This document shows, in pieces, positions 50,790 through 59,144 of a stretch of 64,000 nucleotides of DNA; the first letter of the stretch is position 1; the number at the start of each line of letters is the position of its first letter. The stretch covers positions 310,001 through 374,000 of the forward strand of contig NZ_FONG01000006.1 in assembly GCF_900112845.1 (NCBI RefSeq). The letters run 5' to 3'. The position numbers were made by a program, and so were the translations under genes. This DNA is from Actinacidiphila alni (GTDB lineage: Bacteria; Actinomycetota; Actinomycetes; Streptomycetales; Streptomycetaceae). A model generated the notes under the pieces. That model did not search any database, was not told where the DNA came from, and was given only the letters and a program-made list of their open reading frames with translations.

Positions 50790-52502
50790 ATGGACCCGGT
50801 GATCGTCGCGGGGGCGGGCCCCGTGGGCCTGACCCTCGCTCTCGCACTGGCCCGCCGCGACGTCCCCGTCATCGTCCTCGACGAGGCGGAGGCGTTCGCC
50901 GACTCCGATGAGCTGCGGAGCCCGCGCACCGCGGTCCTCGGCCCCGACACGGTCGCACTCGTCGAACGGCTCGGCTACGAGGGCATCCGCCGGGACGGCG
51001 CCTCCTGGTCGGCCTGGCGGACGGTGCGCCGCCGCGCGGAAGTGCTGCGGGTCGACTTCGGGCCGCGTGACGCCCCCCTGCACATCGCGCAGCACCGGCT
51101 GGAACGCGGCCTGCGCGAGGCCCTGCTCGCCTGCGGGTCGGTGCGGATCGTGGCGGGCGTGCGGGTGGACGCCTTCGAGCAGGACGGGCCCGGGGTCACC
51201 GTGCACACCCGAGGGGCGCACGACACCTGGTGGCGCGGCAGCTTCCTGGTCGGCTGCGACGGTCCGCGCTCGACGGTCCGCAAGCTGGCGGGCGTCCGCT
51301 TCCCCGGCCGTACGGCGGTGGACCGGCACGCGGTGGCGGTGATCCGTGCCGAACTCCCGGAGCCGGGCGTGGCGTTGCTGCACCGCGACCCGCCGGGCGC
51401 TCCTGCGGGTCAGGAAGTGACGGGCCGGCCGCTGCCGGACGGCTTGTGGCGGCTGGACTGGCTGCTGCCGCCGCAGGGGCGGCTGCTCACCTCCGACGCC
51501 CTGGTGGAGCGGCTGCGTTCCACGCTCACCGCGTGGTGCGGCAGCGTCGTCCCGTACGAACTGGTCGGCTCGGCCGACTATCCGGTGCACCAGCGGCTGG
51601 CCAGGCGCTGGCGCAGGGGGCGGGTCTTCCTCGCGGGGGACGCCGCACATCTGATGGGCGCGCTGGGGGCGCAGAGCGTCGAGGAGGGGCTGCGGGACGC
51701 GGAGAATCTGTCCTGGAAGCTCTCGCTGGCCTGGCACGACGGCGCGTCGAGAATACTGCTGAACAGCTATGAGGCGGAGCGGCGCGGCGCGGTCGGGGCG
51801 CGGCTGCGCGCCACCGATCAGGCCCTTCCGCTGCTGCGGGCCAACAGCGCGTGGCAGACGGTGCGGCACGCGGTGCTGTCGGGCTCGGCCCGCGGACAGG
51901 CGGAGCTGCTGACCGACAGCCATCTGGGCCGGGGGTCGGTCGCCGCGTCCGCGGTCTACGGGCGTTCGCCGCTGGCACTGCCGGCGCCGCGGTCGGGCGG
52001 GGGGAAGTCCGGGCCCTCGCCGCTGGTCGCCGGGTGCGACACCCCGCCGGGCGGGGTGGTGACCGATGTGCCGGTGACCGCCCTCGACGGCACTGTCGGC
52101 CGGCTGCGGGACCGGCTCGGGCGGGGGCTGATCGTGGTGCTCGTCGCCCCGGGCACCGGGGTGTGGGACAGCCGCCACTGGCTGACCGCCGGGCTGATGC
52201 CCCGGCTGGCGTCGGCGGTCGCGGCGCTGCCGACTCGCGCCGAACTGGTCGTCACCGAGACCTATCCCGGGGCGACCGCGCACAGCGTGCTGCTGGTACG
52301 GCCGGACGGCCGGCTGGTGACGGCGATGGTGGGCTGCCGCCCGGCGGAGCTGTATTCGTACGCCGATCTGGCCCGCGGCGGTCCGCCCGTGCCGGTCGGC
52401 AGCGACGGCGAGGAGCCGGGGGCGGACGACGGCGACGAGGGCGGTCACGGCGGCGGGCCGGGCGGCGCGGCGGGCACCCGGGTCAGCGGGCACACGCGCT
52501 GA
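50790..52502 (+). CDS. FAD-dependent monooxygenase (PheA/TfdB/MhpA-like)
   Basis: 570 aa. The FAD-binding motif GAGPVGLTLALALARRDVPVIVLDEAE is at the N-terminus, GCDGPRSTVRKLAGV follows and VFLAGDAAHLMGALGAQSVEEGLRDAENLSWKL is the second FAD motif, in a variant form (MGALGAQS in place of the usual PPFGGQGMN). The C-terminal thioredoxin-like part (LRDRLGRGLIVVLVAPG) is present. Enzymes of this class hydroxylate aromatic compounds. The substrate is unknown. The last 40 residues are Gly/Asp-rich. It converges with recX. Confidence 0.87.
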   Translation: MDPVIVAGAGPVGLTLALALARRDVPVIVLDEAEAFADSDELRSPRTAVLGPDTVALVERLGYEGIRRDGASWSAWRTVRRRAEVLRVDFGPRDAPLHIAQHRLERGLREALLACGSVRIVAGVRVDAFEQDGPGVTVHTRGAHDTWWRGSFLVGCDGPRSTVRKLAGVRFPGRTAVDRHAVAVIRAELPEPGVALLHRDPPGAPAGQEVTGRPLPDGLWRLDWLLPPQGRLLTSDALVERLRSTLTAWCGSVVPYELVGSADYPVHQRLARRWRRGRVFLAGDAAHLMGALGAQSVEEGLRDAENLSWKLSLAWHDGASRILLNSYEAERRGAVGARLRATDQALPLLRANSAWQTVRHAVLSGSARGQAELLTDSHLGRGSVAASAVYGRSPLALPAPRSGGGKSGPSPLVAGCDTPPGGVVTDVPVTALDGTVGRLRDRLGRGLIVVLVAPGTGVWDSRHWLTAGLMPRLASAVAALPTRAELVVTETYPGATAHSVLLVRPDGRLVTAMVGCRPAELYSYADLARGGPPVPVGSDGEEPGADDGDEGGHGGGPGGAAGTRVSGHTR

Positions 52503-52515
52503 GAGGCGTCCCGGG

Positions 52516-52548
52516 AGCGCGGGTGCGGGCGGATGTGTCCCGCCCGCG
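52516..52548 (+). terminator. Hairpin after the monooxygenase gene
   Basis: GCGCGGG pairs with CCCGCGC with an additional inner GC stem and bulge. It lies 14 bp past the stop of the monooxygenase gene. Confidence 0.5.
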
Positions 52549-52578
52549 CTTTCCGGCGCCGGGTGCCGGGCCTCCCCG

Positions 52579-52601
52579 CCGGGGCGCCGCCGGCGCCCCG
52601 G
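52579..52601 (-). terminator. Terminator directly after recX
   Basis: CCGGGGCGCC (52579-52588) and GGCGCCCCGG (52592-52601) form a perfect 10-bp stem with a 3-nt loop. It abuts the recX stop codon. Confidence 0.75.
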
Positions 52602-53165
52602 TCAGTCCCACGGCTCGTCCCCGGAATCCGCTTCCTGGCCCTCCGCGGTGAGAGCGTCGCGCACAACACGCAGGGCCAGGCCCTCGGAGTAGCCCTTGCG
52701 GGCGAGCATGCCCGCGAGGCGGCGGATCCGCTTGTCGCGGTCCAGCCCGCGCGTGCCTGGCAGCCGGCGGGCGACCAGTTCGCGGGCGGTCTGCTCCTCC
52801 TGGTCGTGGTCGAGCAGCCCGACCGCCTCGTTCACCAACTCCGCGTCGACCCCGCGGTGGCGCAACTCCTGTGCGAGGGCACGGCGGGCGAGGCCCCGGC
52901 CGCGGTGCCGGGACTCCACCCAGGAGTTGGCGAACGCCTGGTCGTCGATCAGCCCGACGTCCTGGAAGCGCTCCAGGACGTGCTCGGCGACCTCGTCCGG
53001 GATCTCGCGCTTGCGCATGGCGTCGGCGAGCTGCTTGCGGGTGCGGGGCGTCCCGGTGAGCAGGCGCAGGCACAGCGCCCGCGCCTGCTCCTCGGGACTG
53101 AGCGGCGGCTCTCGCGAGGCCCTCGACTCGGAAGAGCCGCCGCGTTCTGTGGACCTGCGCGCCAC
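52602..53165 (-). CDS. recX: RecA regulatory protein RecX
   Basis: 187 aa from the GTG at 53165, four bp after recA. RecX binds and limits RecA filaments. The three-helix RecX repeats are visible: LCLRLLTGTPRTRKQLADAMRKREIPDEVAEHVLERFQDVGLIDDQAFANSWVESR, then ALAQELRHRGVDAELVNEAV, then RKGYSEGLALRVVRDAL. Co-transcription with recA is near certain from the spacing. The acidic C-terminal end (EADSGDEPWD) is common in the genus. Confidence 0.95.
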   Translation of the reverse strand: MARRSTERGGSSESRASREPPLSPEEQARALCLRLLTGTPRTRKQLADAMRKREIPDEVAEHVLERFQDVGLIDDQAFANSWVESRHRGRGLARRALAQELRHRGVDAELVNEAVGLLDHDQEEQTARELVARRLPGTRGLDRDKRIRRLAGMLARKGYSEGLALRVVRDALTAEGQEADSGDEPWD

Positions 53166-53169
53166 GGCG

Positions 53170-54300
<1,131 letters not shown>

Positions 54301-54343
54301 GGGCTCCACCCGGGATGTCTGGTTCGATCGCTTCACGTCCACG

Positions 54344-54366
54344 ACGCTAGCGCCTGGCACTGACAA
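54344..54366 (-). promoter_or_regulatory. RecA-NDp/PafBC-type promoter of recA
   Basis: Minus-strand TTGTCAGTG-N8-TAGCGT matches the LexA-independent damage consensus TTGTCRGTG-N8-TANNNT exactly. It would give a leader of about 37 nt. Mycobacterial recA is known to use the same promoter type. Confidence 0.85.
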
Positions 54367-54389
54367 CGCGCCCGGCCGTCGCCCCGTGC

Positions 54390-54398
54390 TGTGGATAA
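54390..54398 (-). promoter_or_regulatory. DnaA-box-like element upstream of recA
   Basis: The plus strand reads TGTGGATAA, so the minus strand has TTATCCACA within GGAGTTATCCACA. It lies 24 bp upstream of TGTC in the recA damage promoter, the same orientation and spacing as at the RecQ-like and lhr genes. Confidence 0.8.
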
Positions 54399-54450
54399 CT
54401 CCGGCGGAAACGTACGTCGTCGCCACGGAAATCCACCCCGCACAAGCCAT

Positions 54451-54466
54451 ATGAATGGATGTTCGA
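54451..54466. promoter_or_regulatory. SOS box of recA
   Basis: On the minus strand CGAAC-ATCC-ATTC. GAACATCCATTC is the SOS-like motif I recall from Streptomyces recA. It lies about 150 bp before the start, upstream of the damage promoter. Confidence 0.75.
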
Positions 54467-54506
54467 TTTTCGTGTCAAGCGACCCGCCGGGGCGCGCGGC
54501 CGGTTG

Positions 54507-55610
54507 TCAGACCAGCCGGGAGTCCGTCACGTCGTAGCGGCGCACGTAGGCCGCGAGGAATCCCTGGAGGGTGGCGGTCGCCGGGATCGCGATGAGGGCG
54601 CCGACCGCGCCCAGCAGCGCCGTGCCCGCGATGACCGAGCCGAAGGCGACCGCCGGATGGATGTCGACGGTGCGCGCGGTGATCCGCGGCTGGAGCATGT
54701 AGTTCTCGAACTGCTGGTAGACCACGACGAAGCACAGCACCCACAGCGCGTCCCACGGGTCCTCGGCGAAGGCGATCAGCACCGGCAGCGCGCCCGCCAG
54801 ATAGGTGCCGACGGTCGGGATGAACTGCGAGACCAGCCCCACCCAGACGGCCAGCGCGGGCGCGTACGGCACACCGAGCACCTGGAGCAGGACGTAGTGC
54901 GCGATGCCGGAGATCAGCGCCATCAGGGCCCGCGAGTAGAGGTATCCGCCGGTCTTGGCGACCGCGATCTCCCAGGCGCGCAGCACTTCCGCCTGGTGGG
55001 CGGGCGGCAGCACCGAGCAGAGCGCGCGGCGCAGCCGCGGTCCGTCGGCGGCGAAGTAGAAGGTGAACAGCAGCACGGTGAAGAGCTGGAAGACCGTGCC
55101 GATGACGGTGGCGGACAGCCCCCACACGCTGCTCGCGCCGTTCGCCAGATAGGTGCGCGCCCAGTCGGAGTGCAGGACGTTGTCGCGGAGATTGTCGGTT
55201 TCGAGCTTGGTGTGGAAGTGGTCGTTCAGCCAGACGACGACGTCGTCCACGTAGTTCGGGAAGTCGCGCACGATGGTGCGGATCTGGTCGATGAGCAGCG
55301 AGCCGAGGGCCAGCAGGAAGAGCCCGGCGGCGGCCAGGACCACGATGATCACCACGCCGGTGGCCAGGCCGCGGCGGACCCGGCGCCTGGCCATCCAGTC
55401 GACGGCGGGCTCGATGGCCAGCGCGCAGAAGAACGAGATCAGGATGTTGACCAGCAGGCCGACGAGCCGGTCGAAGACCCAGTGCGCGAACTGGTAGCAG
55501 GCGACCAGGGCCAGGGTGAGGACCAGCGCGCGCGGGAGCCAGCGCGGCATCCGGGCCCGGGAGGGCGGCGGGGGCGCGGCCGGTGCTGGGGTGTCGTCGG
55601 TTCCTGCCAC
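54507..55610 (-). CDS. AI-2E family membrane protein
   Basis: 367 aa from a GTG. About eight transmembrane segments are present, including ALVLTLALVACYQFAHWVF, GLLVNILISFFCALAIEP, VVIIVVLAAAGLFLLALGSLLI and the conserved C-terminal GAVGALIAIPATATLQGFL. The VDIHPAVAFGSVIAGTALLG motif is typical of the AI-2E transporter family (YdiK/PerM type). Members move small metabolites or ions; no substrate can be named. It lies on the recA strand, 206 bp upstream of it, and probably has its own promoter. Confidence 0.87.
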   Translation of the reverse strand: MAGTDDTPAPAAPPPPSRARMPRWLPRALVLTLALVACYQFAHWVFDRLVGLLVNILISFFCALAIEPAVDWMARRRVRRGLATGVVIIVVLAAAGLFLLALGSLLIDQIRTIVRDFPNYVDDVVVWLNDHFHTKLETDNLRDNVLHSDWARTYLANGASSVWGLSATVIGTVFQLFTVLLFTFYFAADGPRLRRALCSVLPPAHQAEVLRAWEIAVAKTGGYLYSRALMALISGIAHYVLLQVLGVPYAPALAVWVGLVSQFIPTVGTYLAGALPVLIAFAEDPWDALWVLCFVVVYQQFENYMLQPRITARTVDIHPAVAFGSVIAGTALLGAVGALIAIPATATLQGFLAAYVRRYDVTDSRLV

Positions 55611-55729
55611 GGGCCAAGTCTGACCTTTTGCGGCGCGAAGTCCCGGTATCCACCCGTTCGCGGGCCCGGCGGCGGTCGCCCTATTGGTTCAGTGCCCGCC
55701 CTGTTGGTCGGCGCCTGCCCGCGTATTGG

Positions 55730-55924
55730 TCAGCGGTTGGCGGCGGGCACGTCCATCGCGGTGCACACCGCGCGCCAGACGTCCTTGGCCTCCCAGCCCT
55801 CGTCCAGCGCCTGGAGCACCGTACGGCCGCCCAGTTCGGCCATCACATAGTCACGTGCGAAGGAGTCCGCGTAGGAGTCGCCGAAATGCGCGCGCATCCG
55901 CTCCCAGAAAATCGTCAACCGCAT
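55730..55924 (-). CDS. DUF3046 family small protein
   Basis: 64 aa. The sequence MRLTIFWERMRAHFGDSYADSFARDYVMAELGGRTVLQALDEGWEAKDVWRAVCTAMDVPA is a good match to DUF3046, a helical actinobacterial family found near recA-recX. Its function is unknown. GATACT lies seven bp upstream of the ATG on the minus strand, suggesting a leaderless mRNA. Three ATTGGT/GTTGGT hexamers spaced 20-22 bp follow its stop (55683-55730). Confidence 0.85.
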   Translation of the reverse strand: MRLTIFWERMRAHFGDSYADSFARDYVMAELGGRTVLQALDEGWEAKDVWRAVCTAMDVPAANR

Positions 55925-55990
55925 GACCGCCAGTATCCCGCGCCGGCGGGCACACCGTCACACAGCCGGGTGGCTCCCGGGCGCGGCCGT

Positions 55991-56018
55991 TTGCAGGCGG
56001 CCGGGCACGCCCTAGGGT
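55991..56018 (+). promoter_or_regulatory. Leaderless promoter of the toroid-fold gene
   Basis: TTGCAG (55991-55996), 16 bp, TAGGGT (56013-56018); the ATG starts six bp later. A HrdB-type promoter for leaderless transcription is a good fit. Confidence 0.6.
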
Positions 56019-56024
56019 GCGCGC

Positions 56025-56927
56025 ATGCCAGCAACCACGCTAGGTCGTGCCGAACAATTCGTGTGGCTCACCGCCAGGGTGCTCGAACAGCGCAGATTCG
56101 CCTTCCACTTCCTCGACGGCGGCGGCGACCCCGTCGAGACCGCGCTCGACGCGTACCGCAACGACGACGGCGGTTACGGGCACGCGCTGGAACCCGATCT
56201 GCGCGGCCCGGTGAGCCAGCCGCTCCATGTGGCGTACGCGCTGCGGGTGCTGGACGAGATCGACCGGTGCAGGGGTGCACGGGCCGAGCGCGTCTGCCGC
56301 TATCTGTCGGCGCATTCGACGCCGGAGGGCGCGCTGCCCGCGGTCGACGCCTCCTTGCGCGGCTATCCGTACGCGCCCTGGATGCCGGTTTCCGACGATC
56401 CGCCGGGCGATCTGCTCGCCACCGGCCCCGTGGTGGGGCTGTTGCGCCGCAATGAGGTGTGGCACGCGTGGCTGTTCCGGTCGACGGACTTCTGCTGGGC
56501 GGCGATCGACGCCATGGAGCGGACGCACCCTTATGAAGTGCTGGCCGCGCTGGCGTTCCTGGCGTCCGCGCAGGACCGGGCGCGGGCACGGGCCGCGGTG
56601 GAGCGGCTCGGGAGGCTGGTGCGCGAGCAGCAGCTGGTGCTGCTGGAGCCGGAGCGCGCGGAAAAGGCCGCGGTGCCCGAGGGATACGCGCCGGGCGAGC
56701 ACCATTACGCGCACGACTTCGCGCCGTCCCCGGACTCGGCCGCCAGGGCGTGGTTCACGGACGCGGAGCTGGAGCGGTCGCTCGACCATCTGGCGGCGCA
56801 GCAGACCGACGACGGCGGCTGGCCGGTCACCTGGCGCGAATGGGCGCCGGGCACCGCGCTGGAGGGGCGGCCCATGGTGACGATCGAGGCGCTGCGGACG
56901 CTGCGCGCGTACGGGCGGGCGGTCTGA
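56025..56927 (+). CDS. Alpha/alpha-toroid protein (prenyltransferase/squalene-cyclase-like repeats)
   Basis: 300 aa. Repeated helical pairs carry GG motifs of the prenyltransferase/squalene oxidase type (ETALDAYRNDDGGYGHALEPDLRGPVSQPLHVAYALRVLDEI; LDHLAAQQTDDGGWPVTWREWAP). The QTDDGGW element resembles the QW repeat. The catalytic DxDD or other acidic motif of terpene cyclases is not seen, so it is probably not a cyclase. The protein is soluble. The family is conserved in actinobacteria without known role. Confidence 0.75.
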   Translation: MPATTLGRAEQFVWLTARVLEQRRFAFHFLDGGGDPVETALDAYRNDDGGYGHALEPDLRGPVSQPLHVAYALRVLDEIDRCRGARAERVCRYLSAHSTPEGALPAVDASLRGYPYAPWMPVSDDPPGDLLATGPVVGLLRRNEVWHAWLFRSTDFCWAAIDAMERTHPYEVLAALAFLASAQDRARARAAVERLGRLVREQQLVLLEPERAEKAAVPEGYAPGEHHYAHDFAPSPDSAARAWFTDAELERSLDHLAAQQTDDGGWPVTWREWAPGTALEGRPMVTIEALRTLRAYGRAV

Positions 56928-56936
56928 GACCTCGGG

Positions 56937-57263
56937 TCACAAACCGGCCACCGCCCGCACGGCCGCCGTCACGACCACGGCCGCGGCGACCACGACGAGG
57001 AAGGGCGCGCGCAGCAGCAGGGCGACGGCCGCCGCCGCGAGCCCGGCCGAGCGCGCGTCCACGGCGAGCCGCAGCCCGGTCGTGCCGAAGGTCTGCAGTG
57101 CGGTGAGCGCCGCGAGGAGCGCGATCGGCACGAGCGCGGCGAGCCGTTTGACCAGGGGCCTTTCCAGCAGCCCGGCCGGCACGGAAAGGCCGAGGAGCTT
57201 CACCGCGTAGCAGCCGAGGGCGGTCACGACGACGGCGATCCAGGTGCTCGTTCCGCTGCTCAT
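56937..57263 (-). CDS. azlD: Branched-chain amino acid exporter subunit AzlD
   Basis: 108 aa, four hydrophobic segments (WIAVVVTALGCYAVKLLGL, LVPIALLAALTALQTF, AGLAAAAVALLLRAPFLVVVAAAVVVTAAVRA). AzlD is the small subunit that works with AzlC. Its ATG overlaps the AzlC stop by four bp (ATGA), so translation is coupled. Confidence 0.85.
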   Translation of the reverse strand: MSSGTSTWIAVVVTALGCYAVKLLGLSVPAGLLERPLVKRLAALVPIALLAALTALQTFGTTGLRLAVDARSAGLAAAAVALLLRAPFLVVVAAAVVVTAAVRAVAGL

Positions 57264-58180
57264 CGCGCTGCCTCTCCATTTCGCCGGTGCGGCAGGGCGT
57301 CTTCTTCCTGCCGGGCCTGCCCTTGCTGGCCCTGCTCCTGCGGGGGCTGATCCCGCTGATCCCGTTCCCGCCGATGCCGTTCCCGCTGGTCCTGCTCCCG
57401 CTGGTCCGGTACGGCGCCGGGCGCGGCCTTGCGCGCGGGCCACGCGCGGCCGGTGGCCAGGACGAGTGGCGCGGCCAGGGCGGCGATCAGCACCGGGACG
57501 CCGGCGGGGAGCAGTGGCAGGCACACCAGGCCGAGCAGGACGGCGAGCGCGGCCACCGAGCGTTCCGTGCGCCCCTTGACCATGGGGGCGAGCAGCGCCA
57601 GGAAGACGGCAGGCCCCGCCGCGTCCAGGCCCCAGGCGTTGGGATCGCCGAGCGCGGAGGCGCCCAGCGCCCCGACCAGGGTGGTCAGATTCCACAGCAC
57701 ATAGAGGCTGGCGCCGGTGACGGTGAAGCCCAGCCGGGCGGCGGCCCGGTCCTTCTGGGCCAGGGCGACCGCCGAGGTCTCGTCGATGACCCACTGCGCG
57801 GCCAGCGGACGTACCGCCGCGGGCAGCCGCAGAAGCTGCGACAGCCGCAGGCCGTAGAAGGCGTTGCGGGTGCCGAGGAAGAAGGCCCCCGCTGCCGCCG
57901 CGAACGGGCCACCACCCGATCCGAGGGCGCTGACCAGGGCGAATTGCGAGGCTCCGGTGAACACCAGCAGGGACAGGGCGCAGGTCTGCCCGAGCCCGAG
58001 CCCGGCGCCGGCCGAGGTCACGCCGAAGGCGAAGCCGGACAGCCCGACCGCGACGCCGACGCCGAGGGCGTCACGGACGACCTGGGCGCGCGGCGAGCGG
58101 GACGGCGCTCCCCCGGAGTCGGCGCCGGGCGCCGCGTCGGCGGGTCCTGAGGATTCGGTGGGTATCGGTGGTGCGCTCAC
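57260..58180 (-). CDS. azlC: Branched-chain amino acid exporter subunit AzlC
   Basis: 306 aa. The AzlC motif GFAFGVTSAGAGLGLGQTCALSLLVFTGASQFA and FFLGTRNAFYGLRLSQLL are clear; the pattern matches AzlC permeases that export branched-chain amino acids or analogues such as azaleucine. The last 50 residues are a Gln/Arg/Glu-rich tandem tail (PDQREQDQRERHRRERDQRDQ) not seen in typical AzlC. AzlD follows with a four-bp overlap. An AraC-type regulator gene ends ten bp upstream. Confidence 0.9.
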   Translation of the reverse strand: MSAPPIPTESSGPADAAPGADSGGAPSRSPRAQVVRDALGVGVAVGLSGFAFGVTSAGAGLGLGQTCALSLLVFTGASQFALVSALGSGGGPFAAAAGAFFLGTRNAFYGLRLSQLLRLPAAVRPLAAQWVIDETSAVALAQKDRAAARLGFTVTGASLYVLWNLTTLVGALGASALGDPNAWGLDAAGPAVFLALLAPMVKGRTERSVAALAVLLGLVCLPLLPAGVPVLIAALAAPLVLATGRAWPARKAAPGAVPDQREQDQRERHRRERDQRDQPPQEQGQQGQARQEEDALPHRRNGEAAR

Positions 58181-58190
58181 CCGGACGAGG

Positions 58191-59039
58191 CTAGGGACCG
58201 GCCGGCGGCGGGTCTTGTACGTTCTTGCGTTCCCGCCGGTAGGCGCCGGGCGGGACGCCGACGATCCGGGTGAAGTGCCGGTTGAGGTGCGGCTGGTCGG
58301 TGAAGCCGACAGCGGCCGCGGTGTCGGCGGGGGTGACGCCGGCGTCGAGGAGCCGTTTGGCGGCCCTGACCCGCTCGCCGGTCAGCCAGGCGTGCGGCGG
58401 CAGGCCGTAGGCCGCTTTGAAGGCACGCAGCAGGGCGAAGGAACCGGTGCCGATCTCGCGGGCCAGTTCCTCCAGGCTCGGCGGGTCCACCAGCCGGGTG
58501 GTCAGCAGGTCACGGGCGCGCGCGGCGACGGCCGCGCCGCCCGCGGGCGCGGGTCCCGCTGCCGCGGGGGCGCCGTGGCGGGCGAGCAGCCGGGCCACGA
58601 CCAGGCGCAGGAGCGTGTCGGCGGCCAGCGCGTTGTCCTGCTCGGCGGCGCGGTGGACGTCGGCGATCATGCGGGCGGTGGCGGGATCGTCCAGGACGGA
58701 GGCGGTGAAGGAGGGGGTGCCGCGCAGCGCGCGGGTCTCGGCGGCCACGGCGGCGACGACAGCCGGGGAGGGGTAGAGCACCCGGTAGCTCCAGCCGTCC
58801 TCGACGCCGGCGTACGCGGAGTGCGGGGTCTCGGGGTTGATCAGCACGACACCGCCGGCGCCCGCCCGTTCGGGTCCGCCCGGCAGGCCGATGCCCTCGA
58901 CGCCGCCGGTGACCGCCGCGATCACATACGTGTCATGAGCGTGCCGGGGGAAGGTGTGCCGGACATAGCGGGCACGCAGCAGGTCGACCCCGGGCAGCCC
59001 GGGGTGTTCCCAGTATCTGGCCTGCTCGCGCGGTGTCAC
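58191..59039 (-). CDS. AraC-family transcriptional regulator of azlCD
   Basis: 282 aa. The N-terminal AraC-type cupin (VRHTFPRHAHDTYVIAAVTGGVEGI) is followed by a C-terminal double helix-turn-helix (PPSLEELAREIGTGSFALLRAFKAAYGLPPHAWLTGERVRAAKRLLDAGVTPADTAAAVGFTDQPHLNRHFTRIVGVPPGAYRR). It is ten bp upstream of azlC on the same strand, so it is most likely an activator in an azl operon. Ligand unknown; amino acids or analogues are plausible. Confidence 0.9.
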   Translation of the reverse strand: MTPREQARYWEHPGLPGVDLLRARYVRHTFPRHAHDTYVIAAVTGGVEGIGLPGGPERAGAGGVVLINPETPHSAYAGVEDGWSYRVLYPSPAVVAAVAAETRALRGTPSFTASVLDDPATARMIADVHRAAEQDNALAADTLLRLVVARLLARHGAPAAAGPAPAGGAAVAARARDLLTTRLVDPPSLEELAREIGTGSFALLRAFKAAYGLPPHAWLTGERVRAAKRLLDAGVTPADTAAAVGFTDQPHLNRHFTRIVGVPPGAYRRERKNVQDPPPAGP

Positions 59040-59081
59040 CCGGCCATTGTGACCCGGCGGCGGACCGGGGCGTCCAGCGAG

Positions 59082-59090
59082 TTATCCACA
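59082..59090 (+). promoter_or_regulatory. DnaA-box-like element upstream of lhr
   Basis: TTATCCACA inside CGAGTTATCCACA. It lies 25 bp upstream of TGTCGGTG in the lhr promoter, the same orientation and distance as in the RecQ-like and recA promoters. Confidence 0.8.
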
Positions 59091-59115
59091 GGCTGGGACG
59101 TCGGCCGCCGCGCGC

Positions 59116-59137
59116 TGTCGGTGCGGCGAGGCAGGAT
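59116..59137 (+). promoter_or_regulatory. RecA-NDp/PafBC-type promoter of lhr
   Basis: TGTCGGTG-N8-CAGGAT differs from TTGTCRGTG-N8-TANNNT at the first base and at the first base of the -10. The chosen ATG lies seven bp after the -10, so the mRNA is predicted leaderless. Confidence 0.6.
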
Positions 59138-59144
59138 GGATGCC

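Noticed and set aside
57864..59144. Upstream extension of the lhr frame by 427 codons
   Set aside because: It runs antisense through azlC and the AraC gene. The family start fits 59145, which is directly preceded by a promoter.
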